Positions 55,469 to 64,000 of a DNA stretch of 64,000 nucleotides are shown in pieces. Below the pieces are notes generated by a model, which worked only from the letters and a program-made list of their open reading frames with translations, was not told the DNA's origin and made no database searches. The position numbers were made by a program, and so were the translations under genes. The stretch covers positions 310,001 to 374,000 of the forward strand of contig JAKEKT010000021.1 of the NCBI GenBank assembly GCA_021495925.1. Direction: 5' to 3'. The stretch is from Diplodia intermedia. Its lineage: Eukaryota; Ascomycota; Dothideomycetes; Botryosphaeriales; Botryosphaeriaceae. Position 1 is the stretch's first letter. Every line of letters starts with the position of its first letter.

Positions 55469-57958
55469 ATGCTCGTCATCACCGACACTCGCCGCGAGCC
55501 GCCCGTCTACGGCGACCTGTTTGCCGGCAAGAAGTTCTGGGTCGCCCAGCGCATGCCCATGCGCAATGACTACCTCGCACGCGTCAAGTACAACGGCGGC
55601 GAGGTCGTCCCGCTCGAGAAGCACGCCGACTACCTGATCGTCGACGACCTGCGCAAAGATCTACCTCCGGGCGGCACTTCCTACAAATTCATCGACGCGT
55701 CAATCAAGCTCCAGGCACTCCAAGATGCCGACGCCTTCCAATGCGGTGCGCCCCGTGGCTCTGTCCGCGACGCTGGCTCTGCGCAACCTGCTCGCCACGG
55801 ACGCAGACCATTCTCCACCGACGATGACAATGAGCTCCATGCGTGGGTCAAGAAGTGGGAGGCCGAGGGACGTAGCATCAATGGCACCGGCATATACAAG
55901 GACCTTGAGCGAAGGGTGCGCCCATGCCGACACCTCGCATTGAGATGGCTGCACCACTAACACACGCAGAACGGCAACCACACTTGGCAATCATGGCGCG
56001 ATCGCTGGGTGAAAACTCTCAGCAAAAAACCCCCTCGAACCGTAACCGTCAACGTGAACCCCCCGCCGTCGCCGCCATCCGACGTCCAGCCCGCTCAACC
56101 CTCCCGCAAAAGCCCCAAGAAGACTACAAAGCAACCAGAGACTAGCCACCCCACGTCCAAGATGGCCGTCTTCACCCTTGATCAATTTGACATGATCTTC
56201 AGCGCTGCGGACATGGTCATGGACGTTCCATATGGACGTCTTGAAGAAGCTTGGGGGGAATTTGCCAGAACAAATCCATCACATTCGAGCGCGGATTGGG
56301 CAAGATACTTTGACACTTTTGTGAAGCCAATCTATGCAGACCTGCTCAAGAATCCAGCTAGAGCTGGTGCCTATGACAAGGCTTGGAACGAGTGGATTGA
56401 GCGGAATCGCGCCACCGCGACGGTTACTGATTGGATCGAGCACTACAGAGAAGCCGTTCTCCCGAGTTTTCCCCCACCCGACCCAGAAATCAAGGAGGAA
56501 CCCAATGAAGAGGAGCAGGCAAAGGATGTCCAGCCAGAGGAATTGAACAACGGCATCAGAAACGAAGAGGAAGCGAGAACAGATGTTACACCAGCAGAGC
56601 CAGGGACCAACATGGCTGGAGCTCCAGAGGAGCCATCAATCCCCAATTCTACAGCCACCGAAAGGCCTTCAACCATTACCTTGGGGAAACGGCGACGGGA
56701 AGATACTAATCCGGATCAAGGCGAGGATAATGTGGCAACCCCGTTGTCCAAACGACGTCACACTGATGCCGAGAATTCTTTTACTTCTGTACAGGAGAGC
56801 GTTGAGGTGTCGCCCAGCAAGACATTTCTCGAAAGCCCTGCCCGAGCTCCTCAGGATAGTCTAGCCAACGCCTCTCTCAGCCCACGCTCGTCACGATCGC
56901 CCACAAATACTCCCCCTGCGGGGGCACAGCAATACGAGTCTCATCCCGGGTTCACTGTCTATGAAGAAAGTCAAGGTGACGTTGGAAGTCAGCCATGGGA
57001 GCTCCGCATTCGGAATGCGTTAGAGGACCTCAGTGATGGAGATATGTTCGACTTGCTGGAGTCCTTCAGAGCGCAACCAGACGGACCACAGGAACAAGAT
57101 GACATGACTCTGTTGGATATCCTTACAATGCACACACTGCATCATATGAATCTACCTAAATCGGAGAACCAAGCTGTCTTGGCAGTCGGTAACAAACTCG
57201 ACGAGCTTGGCGTGATGGAAAAGCTCTGTGAAGACGAGAATGAGAGTGATCATGGAAGTGAAGGCGAAGAGGAGCAGGGGGGAGAGGAAGAAGACGAAAC
57301 GGAGCAGGAGGAGGAAGAAGAGCACGAGGAGCACGAGCAACAGGACGAAGAGGAGCAAGGAGGACAGGAAGACTTGTGGCTACAACTTGCCCAGGGAGAT
57401 GCCGATGCCGAAGAGGAACGGCAGCCTTCCGTACCAGCCTCTTACTTCGACGAGCATGTGGAAGAGCGACCACGGGCAGTCAGATATACCCCTCAACGGA
57501 CCAGCAAGTCCACGCCAAGTCAGCAGAAGCAGCACACGCGCCCTACCAGCTCCTCGGGCGGCACCGTCATGACCTCTTTCGAAATGGCCACTGAGCCCAC
57601 TTTCGACCTGACCACCGCAGCCGAAGCCGAGACGTACGTTCGCTCGCGTCTCGCGCCTCCCTACAACTTCCCCGAAGAGCACATATTGATCGCCCTGCAC
57701 GCCACATGTTCCAACAGCACGGCTACGGCGGACGCGGTGCTCAGGTGGATGCGGGTCAACACGGCGAACAAGTCGAAGAAGGGGAGAAGAAGCAGCGTGG
57801 GTTTGGCGATGCTTCCGGACGAACCGGGCGTGTGGACGGAGGATGATGACAGGGCGCTGCGGGGTGGCCATCCTTTGGAGAGAAAACAGTTGGAGAGGAA
57901 GCATGGCAGGTTAAGGTGTAGGCGCAGAGGGGAGTTCCTGGCCGCGATTGATAGCTGA
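55469..57958 (+). CDS. RAP1: Telomere-binding protein Rap1 (BRCT, Myb, RCT), two exons
   Basis: Exons 55469-55915 and 55970-57958 (54-nt intron GTGCGC...ACACGCAG) give 811 residues. An N-terminal BRCT domain (about 14-95: LFAGKKFWVAQRMPMR, YLIVDDLRKD) is followed by a Myb domain (114-172: FSTDDDNELHAWVKKWEAEG, then HTWQSWRDRW). The intron lies inside the Myb domain and splices in phase 0. Residues 205-290 form a second Myb-like helical unit (FTLDQFDMIFSAADM, WARYFDTFVKPIYADLL). A long acidic region follows (poly-Glu around 590-650). The C-terminal RCT domain is near 690-811 and ends with GVWTEDDDRAL and a basic tail. Rap1 joins the shelterin-like telomere complex and affects silencing. The start GCCGCCATG is strong. 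Confidence 0.92.
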
Positions 57959-58547
57959 GTAGGATGGTTTAGGGTGGTGATGGTGTGCACATAAAATTAT
58001 CGGTGCTTTTGAATTAGGCTGGCATTTTCAGTATAGCATTGATAGGTGTTCATGGCGCTGGCGGTCATCTTCCTGGAGAGGCATTGAAGCGCTTCTGCTC
58101 GCGTGCCCTGGACAATGCTCATGAGTCAACCCCCCACAGATGTGGCATGATATGACTTCGCTATCTGTCACTCAATCCATGATACGTGAACTAATAAAAG
58201 TCATGTATTCTATGTTATTCTTGTCATTCAAAAGCACCGCTTTCCCAGGTTCTATCCAAACATACAAGCTCAACAACTATGACATAAAACCAAAAGTGGC
58301 CATTCCACGCTTCCTATGTGCAGATATAAAGATTGATGAGTAGCGATTTCAGAGTGATTCATCAATGGTTGATCGGGATATCGCTTCTTTCGGAAAGCCG
58401 GTCGGTCGGTCGTTCGTGACTATTTTTGCTTAACATATTCAGGAACAGTACTCGTCCCACTACAGGGGGTGACCCTGCGTTCTAAAATAAAGAAGGCTTC
58501 TCATTATAACCTACCAGAAAAAAAGATGAATAGTCACAATGCAATGG
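57959..58547. other. Convergent spacer after RAP1
   Basis: About 590 bp, A/T-richer from 58.0 to 58.5 kb. It contains the RAP1 3'UTR and the downstream end of the minus-strand gene. A GGTC repeat is near 58399. No gene was seen. Confidence 0.5.
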
Positions 58548-59871
58548 TCAATCCCTCCCACCACCTTCCTCGTCAAAGCCGGCCTCAACGAAAAATTCGC
58601 GGCATCTGCGGTCAGCCCTACGCGATCTTCCCTTCTGCACGACAGTCCCCTGCGAGCACGCACCTAGACAATTCCGTCCCCTCTTCCAACCCCACCGTGC
58701 TCGCTCACTGCACTGCCGCGAGAGATGCTCCTCCCCACCACCAGTCATCACCCCGTCCTCGCCTTCCCTCTCCCTCAACGGCCCCCGCCACCCCTCCTCC
58801 TCTGCAGCGGGCAAGCCAAACACCCAAGCCTCGTCCCACGCCAACGTCCGACGGTCCAACTCCACCCGCACCGGGCCATCATCCCACTCGCAGGGCACCG
58901 CCTCCGCCTCCGCCGCCGCCGCCGGCGGCCTCGCAACGCCGCCGCGCGCCCTCAAGAAGCGGCTGAGCGGCGCCCGCGTGTCGAAAGAGCACGTCCAGCC
59001 GATGTCTTCGGCGTCGCGCCACAGATGCTCGCCGTCCAACGGGATGTCGCGGAGCTGCCAGATGGGGCAGGCGGTGCTGCGATTCGGTACGTAGATGGGG
59101 CAGGCGGCGCTGCGCTCCGGGTGGTGGTGGTGGTGGTGCCAGACACCGACGTTGACGACGCGCAGCCGGCGCAGGCCGGGGGGCAGGCGGTCGCGGCCAA
59201 CGGGGGCGGCGGCGCCGCCGCCGCCCGCGAAGGCGTCGCGGTAGATGTACCTGTCGGCGAGCACGTGCTCGTCGACGTACAGCTCGCGCAGGCCGGTCAG
59301 CTGCAGCAGCAGCGGCTGCAGCTGGCGCGCCGCGGCGGCCTTGGGCACCGGCAGCGGGATCGTCGTGCCGCGGTGCAGCACGCAGAGCCGCCGCACGAGG
59401 CCGCGCGCCCCGGGCGGCAGCCGCCGGATCCAGCGCACCGCCGCGAGCGGGTCGCGGAAGAAGAAGGCGTTGCCGTAGAAGACGGGCGCCGTCTCGACGT
59501 ACAGCTGGCGGCAGGCGAGGCGCAGGGCCAGGGCGCCGGCGTTGCGCTTCGCGCAGGCGCAGGCGGCGGCGCGTCTGTCGGCGAAGCGTTTTTCGGGAGG
59601 CGCGATGATGGTGGAGGGCTTGGGCTTGGGCGTGCCGCGGGCTTCGCGGTTGCTGTTGAGGCGGCAGGAGGGCTGGTGCAGCTTGTGCCAGTACGGCGGC
59701 TCGACGAGGACGTGGCGGTATATCTGGTCGCGGAGCTCGCGGGGGAGACGGAGGAGAGGCGATGGGGGCGGGTTCGCTGGTGCTGGGGTGTGTTGGATAT
59801 CGCGGAGTGCAAAGGTCTACGGCGTCGGCCAGGCTGCTGAGACCGGACTCGGTCCACTCCGTCGTCGCCAT
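58548..59871 (-). CDS. F-box/DUF7730-like fungal protein (LPRELRDQIYR family), function unknown
   Basis: The main exon is 59782-58548, with a tentative first exon at 59871-59844 (61-nt intron with a weak GTCTCA donor); together they give 420 residues in phase. The signature is LLRLPRELRDQIYRHVLVE, the F-box-like start typical of a large fungal family, followed by ALRLACRQLYVETAPVFYG. Next come FRDPLAAVRWIRRLPP and an LRELYVDE leucine-rich stretch. These proteins are usually 300-450 residues. Some are predicted substrate adaptors of SCF ubiquitin ligases, and most are uncharacterised. The coding frame has a stop upstream and no ATG of its own, so a small first exon is needed; its exact donor is uncertain. 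Very GC-rich codons with Ala/Arg/Pro runs. Divergent from NSE2. Confidence 0.65.
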
Positions 59872-60225
59872 GTATCAAAGCCGAGCACGATGAGGAAACA
59901 CGTACAGGCTGTTCGGTCAGTTGCTCCACTTCATATATGGTCAATGTTGATTCAGAGGAATGGTTGGCGTGCCAAGAGTGGAATGTGCATGTTGATGGTG
60001 CCAAGTGCCCAGCGCATTGTGATGCATGGTAGGAGCACGTGGCGGAAATACGATGAGGACCAGTGGATGGTGAAGCCGTCCGAAGAGAGGCGTGTGAAAG
60101 GTGTGGATGGTGGCAGGGCTGAGCTATTCCACATCGGGCTAGCGCAAGCACGACGCGTCTTCCCGCTCGCTGCGCGTCTTTGCGGCCATCGCTCCGCACC
60201 TTCATCCACAATCTTGACCTCAGCC
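59872..60225. promoter_or_regulatory. Bidirectional promoter between the F-box-like gene and NSE2
   Basis: 354 bp between two divergent starts. No TATA element was seen. The frame of NSE2 is open through this region, but the strong ATG at 60226 (CAGCCATG) and the family N terminus favour that start. Confidence 0.5.
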
Positions 60226-61605
60226 ATGTCTGCAAGAGCACGACAATCCACCACTGACCCCAGCGCCTCCGCCGTCAAGGAACTTCCGCCCTACGAGCCG
60301 CCTGAGAACCCGCTCAACGTCCAAAGCCAGCGCGCCTTGGCCAGCATTCTGAGAGATCACAAGCACCAGAAGCTAGAGCAGCACCTTCGTCAGGCCGCGC
60401 AGGCTTTGAACGATAATGCCAACGCCATCAACTATCGTCTGACCGACCGCAAGGCCCGCCATGTCAAGCGCACCCAGAAGAACCCCGACTCGTTGACCGA
60501 CGTGGACCACCAACGCGCCCAACACCTTGAGCAATTCGATGTTCGCGTCACTGCCATGACCAAGCGCATGGAGGAAGCCGTGCGCAAGACCATTGATGGC
60601 CAGCATTTCGCCGGTGCCCTAGAAGAAGAGCTTTCCCACGTCGAGAACCGCGCCGTCGCCAATGCCTCCGCATCCCAGCGCATGACCCAAACCCAGCGCC
60701 GGGGCGACGACGACGACATGACCGACTTCGACCCCACTCTTCCCGGCGAGACACAGCAGCAAGTGCAGGCTCTCGTGCCCAAGGACCTTTTCGAGGAGCG
60801 ATACCAAGCCCAGAAGGACAAATATCAATCCTTGTCACTACCGAACCGTTACTCCGAGCATGCCGACTATGTCGGTTTCAAGCGCGCTGTCCACGACGGC
60901 GCCTATCCCCACGGCGAAGGTCCACCGCTCGCACGCCCAGACGCGTGGTTCACGAGCGCGGGCGCCCCAGCGCCGGGCGTTACTCAGGTTCGAGACAACG
61001 ATTCCGACGATGACATCGCCGTTGCGTACGAACGCATCAGCACGAAGTGCCCTCTCAGCCTCCTGGAGTTTCAGGACCCAGTCACGAGCACAAAGTGTCC
61101 GCATACATTTGAGAGGGCAAACATTGCAGGACTCCTGCAAGACAGCAATGCGTTCACCGGAGGTAGCAACCGAAGAGGTGCCAGGGACGGTCTCAGGACG
61201 ATTCAGTGTCCGCAGCCCGGATGCGACAAGGTAGGTGCTGCGGTTCGATGCTTGGATGCAGCTGATTGACCCTCTTAGATGCTCACCGAAGATGATTTAC
61301 GACCCGATCCCTCCCTCATCCGCAAGATCCGACGTATACAAAAGGCGCGGCAAGAGGGGGAGGACGACGACAATGTCGACAACTCTCAGGTGCAGATCAT
61401 ACATTCTGACAACGTGGATGGCTACGCCGATATCGACGAGCCAGCGAGCCAGCGCGTCGTGCCAAAGATTGAGCGGGCCAGCGGTGTCTCGCGAGATCAA
61501 GGTGTTGGCTCCAGCAGATCGTCAGGCATGGGATATGACGGGACAATGGAGAGTACCATCGTGGACTTGGGGAGCGAGAGCGAGAGCGAGAGCGACGAAG
61601 AGTGA
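60226..61605 (+). CDS. NSE2: SUMO E3 ligase Nse2/Mms21 (SMC5/6 complex), two exons
   Basis: Exons 60226-61230 and 61279-61605 (48-nt intron GTAGGT...CTCTTAG) give 443 residues. The SP-RING domain spans about residues 270-345: STKCPLSLLEFQDPVTSTKC (C275, C291), PHTF (H293), then IQCPQPGCDK (C328, C333) and MLTEDDLRPDPSLIRKIRRI. The intron falls between CDK and MLTEDDL in phase 0. The N-terminal half is a helical region that docks on Smc5 (around 40-200). The C terminus is acidic and Ser-rich, with a DSD/ESESE tail. Nse2 sumoylates Smc5/6 and repair substrates and acts in DNA repair and recombination. It lies in the same gene-dense block as RAP1. Confidence 0.93.
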
Positions 61606-61985
61606 GGACAGGTGTGGCTGCCAAGATCCGAGACGGATGCGAGGGAAGACTGCGTGCTTTTCAGTTCGTTCGGTATGCAGCCTCAACAACGATCTGTCAA
61701 TCAATCATGGCCTTGGATACTTTTTCCGAGCAAGGTACGAAATATGGGGCGGCGCCGATGACTAGTGGCCGTTGCGCCCACTAAACTATCCGTATAACGA
61801 TAGCAATCGGTTCCACGGTTCACGGCCACGCGACAGTTGTGGCGGTTCTGCGGCCTATCGACTATTCAGGGGTACGAAGGCGTGAAATGCAACGTGCGCG
61901 AGTGTGCAGGCAATGGCAGAGGAAGTAGATATTTTGAGATACCCAAATTACATATTCCCACCTTCTCTGAATGCGTGTGCGGCCC
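61606..61985. other. Convergent spacer
   Basis: 380 bp between the NSE2 stop and the 3' end of the small minus-strand gene. No gene was seen. Confidence 0.5.
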
Positions 61986-62416
61986 TCATCGCTCAAGCTC
62001 GCCCTCCTTCACCGCCTTGACCTCGTCAACGCCCTCTCCTTTCAAGGAGTACATCCAGACGCGTTCGTCCTTGTTGATGTATGCGTCGGTAATCTCGTAG
62101 CTCTGCGGCTGAGCGTCGGCCACGATTTGAACGCGGTCGCCGACTTCGAATCCTTGTGCAGGCTATATTAAAATTAGAGACGTTGTTCTGGAGACGGGTG
62201 AAGATGTTCTAAATTTTCCTGGGGTGTTGCTCTTCGGTGGTTGTCGTGGATGACGTACAAGTCTGGGGTTGGAGTGTCGCGTGAGACGAGCAGCGGAATC
62301 ACCATCCGACTGGGTAACGGAAACGTAACGTTAGCTATCATGTTTCGTTGCTAATTTTCAGGATGTTCGAGCTAAGAAGAAAATTATGGGTCAGGTCTTA
62401 ATCTCACATTTGCCAT
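61986..62416 (-). CDS. Small three-exon gene, 78-residue protein, function unknown
   Basis: Inferred from splice signals, because no single frame is long. The exons, in coding order, are 62416-62408 (9 nt: Met-Ala-Asn), 62309-62259 and 62162-61986. The introns are 98 nt (GTGAGA...GCTAAC...TTACCCAG) and 96 nt (GTACGT...AATATAG). All junctions are phase 0 and the sum is 79 codons with the stop. The long last exon encodes a beta-rich segment, PAQGFEVGDRVQIVADAQP, YEITDAYINKDERVWMYSL and a charged end, compatible with a small SH3-like or KOW-like barrel. The leader before ATG 62416 is A/C-rich (CAACAACAAATTG...GCTTCAACATG), as in expressed fungal genes. I recognise no family. The weakest point is the 9-nt first exon. 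Confidence 0.6.
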
Positions 62417-63676
62417 GTTGAAGCTCGTGAAATTGTTTTAATGTCGTTATCAATTTGTTGTTGAAGATGTTTGGGAAAGAAAAAAGTTTGAGTCGAAGAA
62501 TAATGATATGAGTTCCGATGTTCATAAGACCAGACAGACTTAAAACTTCAGAGATTCAAGTATTTCTTATCAATTTATATCCTCTTGCACGTCATATCTG
62601 CATGGGTGGACTCTTGCAAGGTAGTAATGCGGCCCACGCAACAGTAGATGCACCTGCCAATCTTGGCTTAGTTCGCTCAGACAACGCGTCACATATCTTG
62701 ATCTGGTGCTGCCAGAAGAAGTCTCATGACAATCAAACACTCGAGCGGGGGTGTCTCGCGGAGATGCACACACGAATACAACGAGTGCTGCTCTACCAAG
62801 GCTGTGAGTGGATTCGACCCGACACTTTAGTGCTTGCTGCCAATCAGAGCGACCCACAACCACAACTGTCTTTATCGCCTATACGGATAACACCAGACAA
62901 CAACTTTCAAGAATAGAGCCATGTCACTCGCCGTCCACAGTACAACAAGTTGCGTGACTGAGCGGTCTTCTGCACGTGTGGTCATCCTATTACATGTCTC
63001 GGAAGATTCCAGTGATTGTCCTCCACAGCGGGCTGGATCATGCTCCCGGTATTGCGCCGTAAGCCTCAGTAGTATCCTACAACACTACGTTCAATTCATT
63101 CCGAGGCTGCGACCCTACTTCTACGAACCAGTATCAAACTTGCTCAAACTTGAGCAGCTGACAGGTCCCGCCGAAACCACTATGGGAGAGAGCGCGCATG
63201 CAGACACAATATCTCGTCCACAAGTTAAACGTTAAACACTATGCAAAATGAAGAGCCGCCATCATTCCTCGTCGAGAAAGCGGAGAGTGCTTTGCAAAAG
63301 TAGATTGAAAGTGTACGTTTGATAAAGCTACTCAAAGTGAATGAACATTGAGCCCACATTCTTACTAGCGGAGGAATTTACGGCTCGGCTTCGTGGGGGC
63401 AGGGACCCTCCGCGCAGCTCGAGCTAAAGGAAAACGTGGGGCTACGCATTTGTTTTAGGCTCGTAAGGCGGAATGGGGGCTCGCGCGTTCCTCCCCGCAA
63501 ACGTCGCTTCCGGCTGTTCCTGGCGGCTCTATCGTTCACTAGTCCGATAATCCCACCCAGCTGGCATACTGCTTTCGGGGTCCTGCGCAAACTATGGCTC
63601 AACAGCAACGACGCCACTATCGCAGGACATGCGGCCTTGGTGGCTAGCCAATTCCTGAAGAGCCGCGACGTTATCC
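62417..63676. other. Intergenic region upstream of the secreted-repeat gene
   Basis: About 1.26 kb with short frames only (for example 62518-62916). The left part is A/T-rich. No gene, repeat or RNA was recognised. Confidence 0.5.
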
Positions 63677-63683
63677 TATAAAT
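63677..63683 (+). promoter_or_regulatory. TATA box of the secreted-repeat gene
   Basis: TATAAAT lies 167 bp before the ATG at 63850. It is followed by a C/T- and CAAC-rich leader typical of strongly expressed fungal genes. Confidence 0.55.
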
Positions 63684-63849
63684 CCAACCATCTGCCGGTC
63701 TTCGAAGCAACATCCTCAGCAAGCATCTCATCTCATCGCATCTACAGCTTCAAGCACTTCGTTCCATTCAATCACTTCAACACTCCCTCCACCCTCCATC
63801 CAACACTCACTCCACCTTCCGTTCAGCTCCTCAGTCCAATCCTTCCAAA

Positions 63850-64000
63850 ATGAAGTACTTCATCGCCACCGCTCTCGCCGCCGAGATGGTCTTCGCCGTC
63901 GCTCTCCCCGACGAGGTCGAATCGACTGCCACCACCATCTTCGATAACTTTGGTAGCTCCACCGCCGAAGAGACTTCAACCACCATCTTCGATGATTTCG
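63850..64000 (+). CDS. Small secreted protein with an internal repeat (partial, runs off the window)
   Basis: ATG at 63850 (TTCCAAAATG) opens a frame that continues past base 64000; 50 residues are visible. A signal peptide (MKYFIATALAAEMVFAVALP) is followed directly by Ser/Thr/Glu-rich sequence. In it TTIFD followed by N/D-F recurs with a spacing of 16 residues (residues 28 and 44). No Lys-Arg (Kex2) site lies in the visible part. It could be a repetitive cell-wall or surface protein, or the leader of a repeat-containing secreted peptide precursor; the missing 3' part decides. It has the best core-promoter signals in the window. Confidence 0.75.
   Translation, partial: MKYFIATALAAEMVFAVALPDEVESTATTIFDNFGSSTAEETSTTIFDDF

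Noticed and set aside
58725..60241. Long plus-strand (371 codons) and second minus-strand (314 codons) frames
   Set aside because: Both are shadows of the F-box-like gene in other frames; only the LPRELRDQIYR frame shows family motifs.
62790..62850. Sequence resembling a tRNA B box on the minus strand
   Set aside because: Upstream A box and cloverleaf pairing are missing.
1..64000. CRISPR arrays, bacterial operons, ribosome-binding sites, origins
   Set aside because: The window is fungal nuclear DNA with spliceosomal introns; none of these was seen.

Overview
This is nuclear DNA of a filamentous ascomycete (Pezizomycotina; a plant-associated Dothideomycete is my best guess, from gene content only). 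The evidence is GT-AG introns of about 45-80 nt with CTAAC/CTGAC-type branch sites, a HET-domain gene, a NACHT-type NTPase gene, a fungal-specific zinc-finger family, and Rap1 with BRCT, Myb and C-terminal domains. Coding sequence is GC-rich in most genes. No tRNA, rRNA, CRISPR array or intact transposon was seen. Exon models below were built by hand from splice sites, phase and family continuity; no transcript data were available.

Layout. 0-9 kb: a possible 3' end of a gene, a two-exon OTT_1508-like deaminase, a mitochondrial oxoglutarate/malate-type carrier and a four-exon fungal C2H2-type zinc-finger gene. 9.7-15 kb: a secreted GH29 alpha-L-fucosidase and a secreted PL3 pectate lyase, divergently arranged. 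18.5-24.6 kb: a GXWXG/DUF4334 protein, then two tandem minus-strand genes, a NACHT-like NTPase followed 261 bp downstream by a HET-domain protein. This pair looks like a receptor/effector module of the fungal self/non-self recognition type. 25-28.6 kb: a secreted S41-family protease and the frameshifted relic of an O-methyltransferase.

28.6-42.7 kb is strikingly gene-poor. It holds only one confident gene, a conserved zinc-site protein at 34.6-35.3 kb, plus simple repeats and a weak cysteine-rich coding candidate. 42.7-51.9 kb: a trans-aconitate-type methyltransferase with a mitochondrial-like leader, a multi-KH vigilin/Scp160 protein, and an intronless dynamin-like GTPase with a basic NLS-like N terminus. 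53.5-62.4 kb is dense and housekeeping-like: SWF1 palmitoyltransferase and RAP1 (divergent), an F-box/DUF7730-like protein and NSE2 SUMO ligase (divergent), and a 78-codon three-exon gene assembled from splice signals. The window ends inside a small secreted protein with an internal repeat.

Functional themes. Genome and telomere maintenance (RAP1, NSE2) sits together in one dense block. Plant-polymer or glycan attack is represented by the pectate lyase and fucosidase. Conflict or immunity-type proteins (deaminase, HET + NACHT pair, dynamin-like GTPase) are scattered among housekeeping genes. The HET/NACHT pair is the strongest candidate for a less-described system here.
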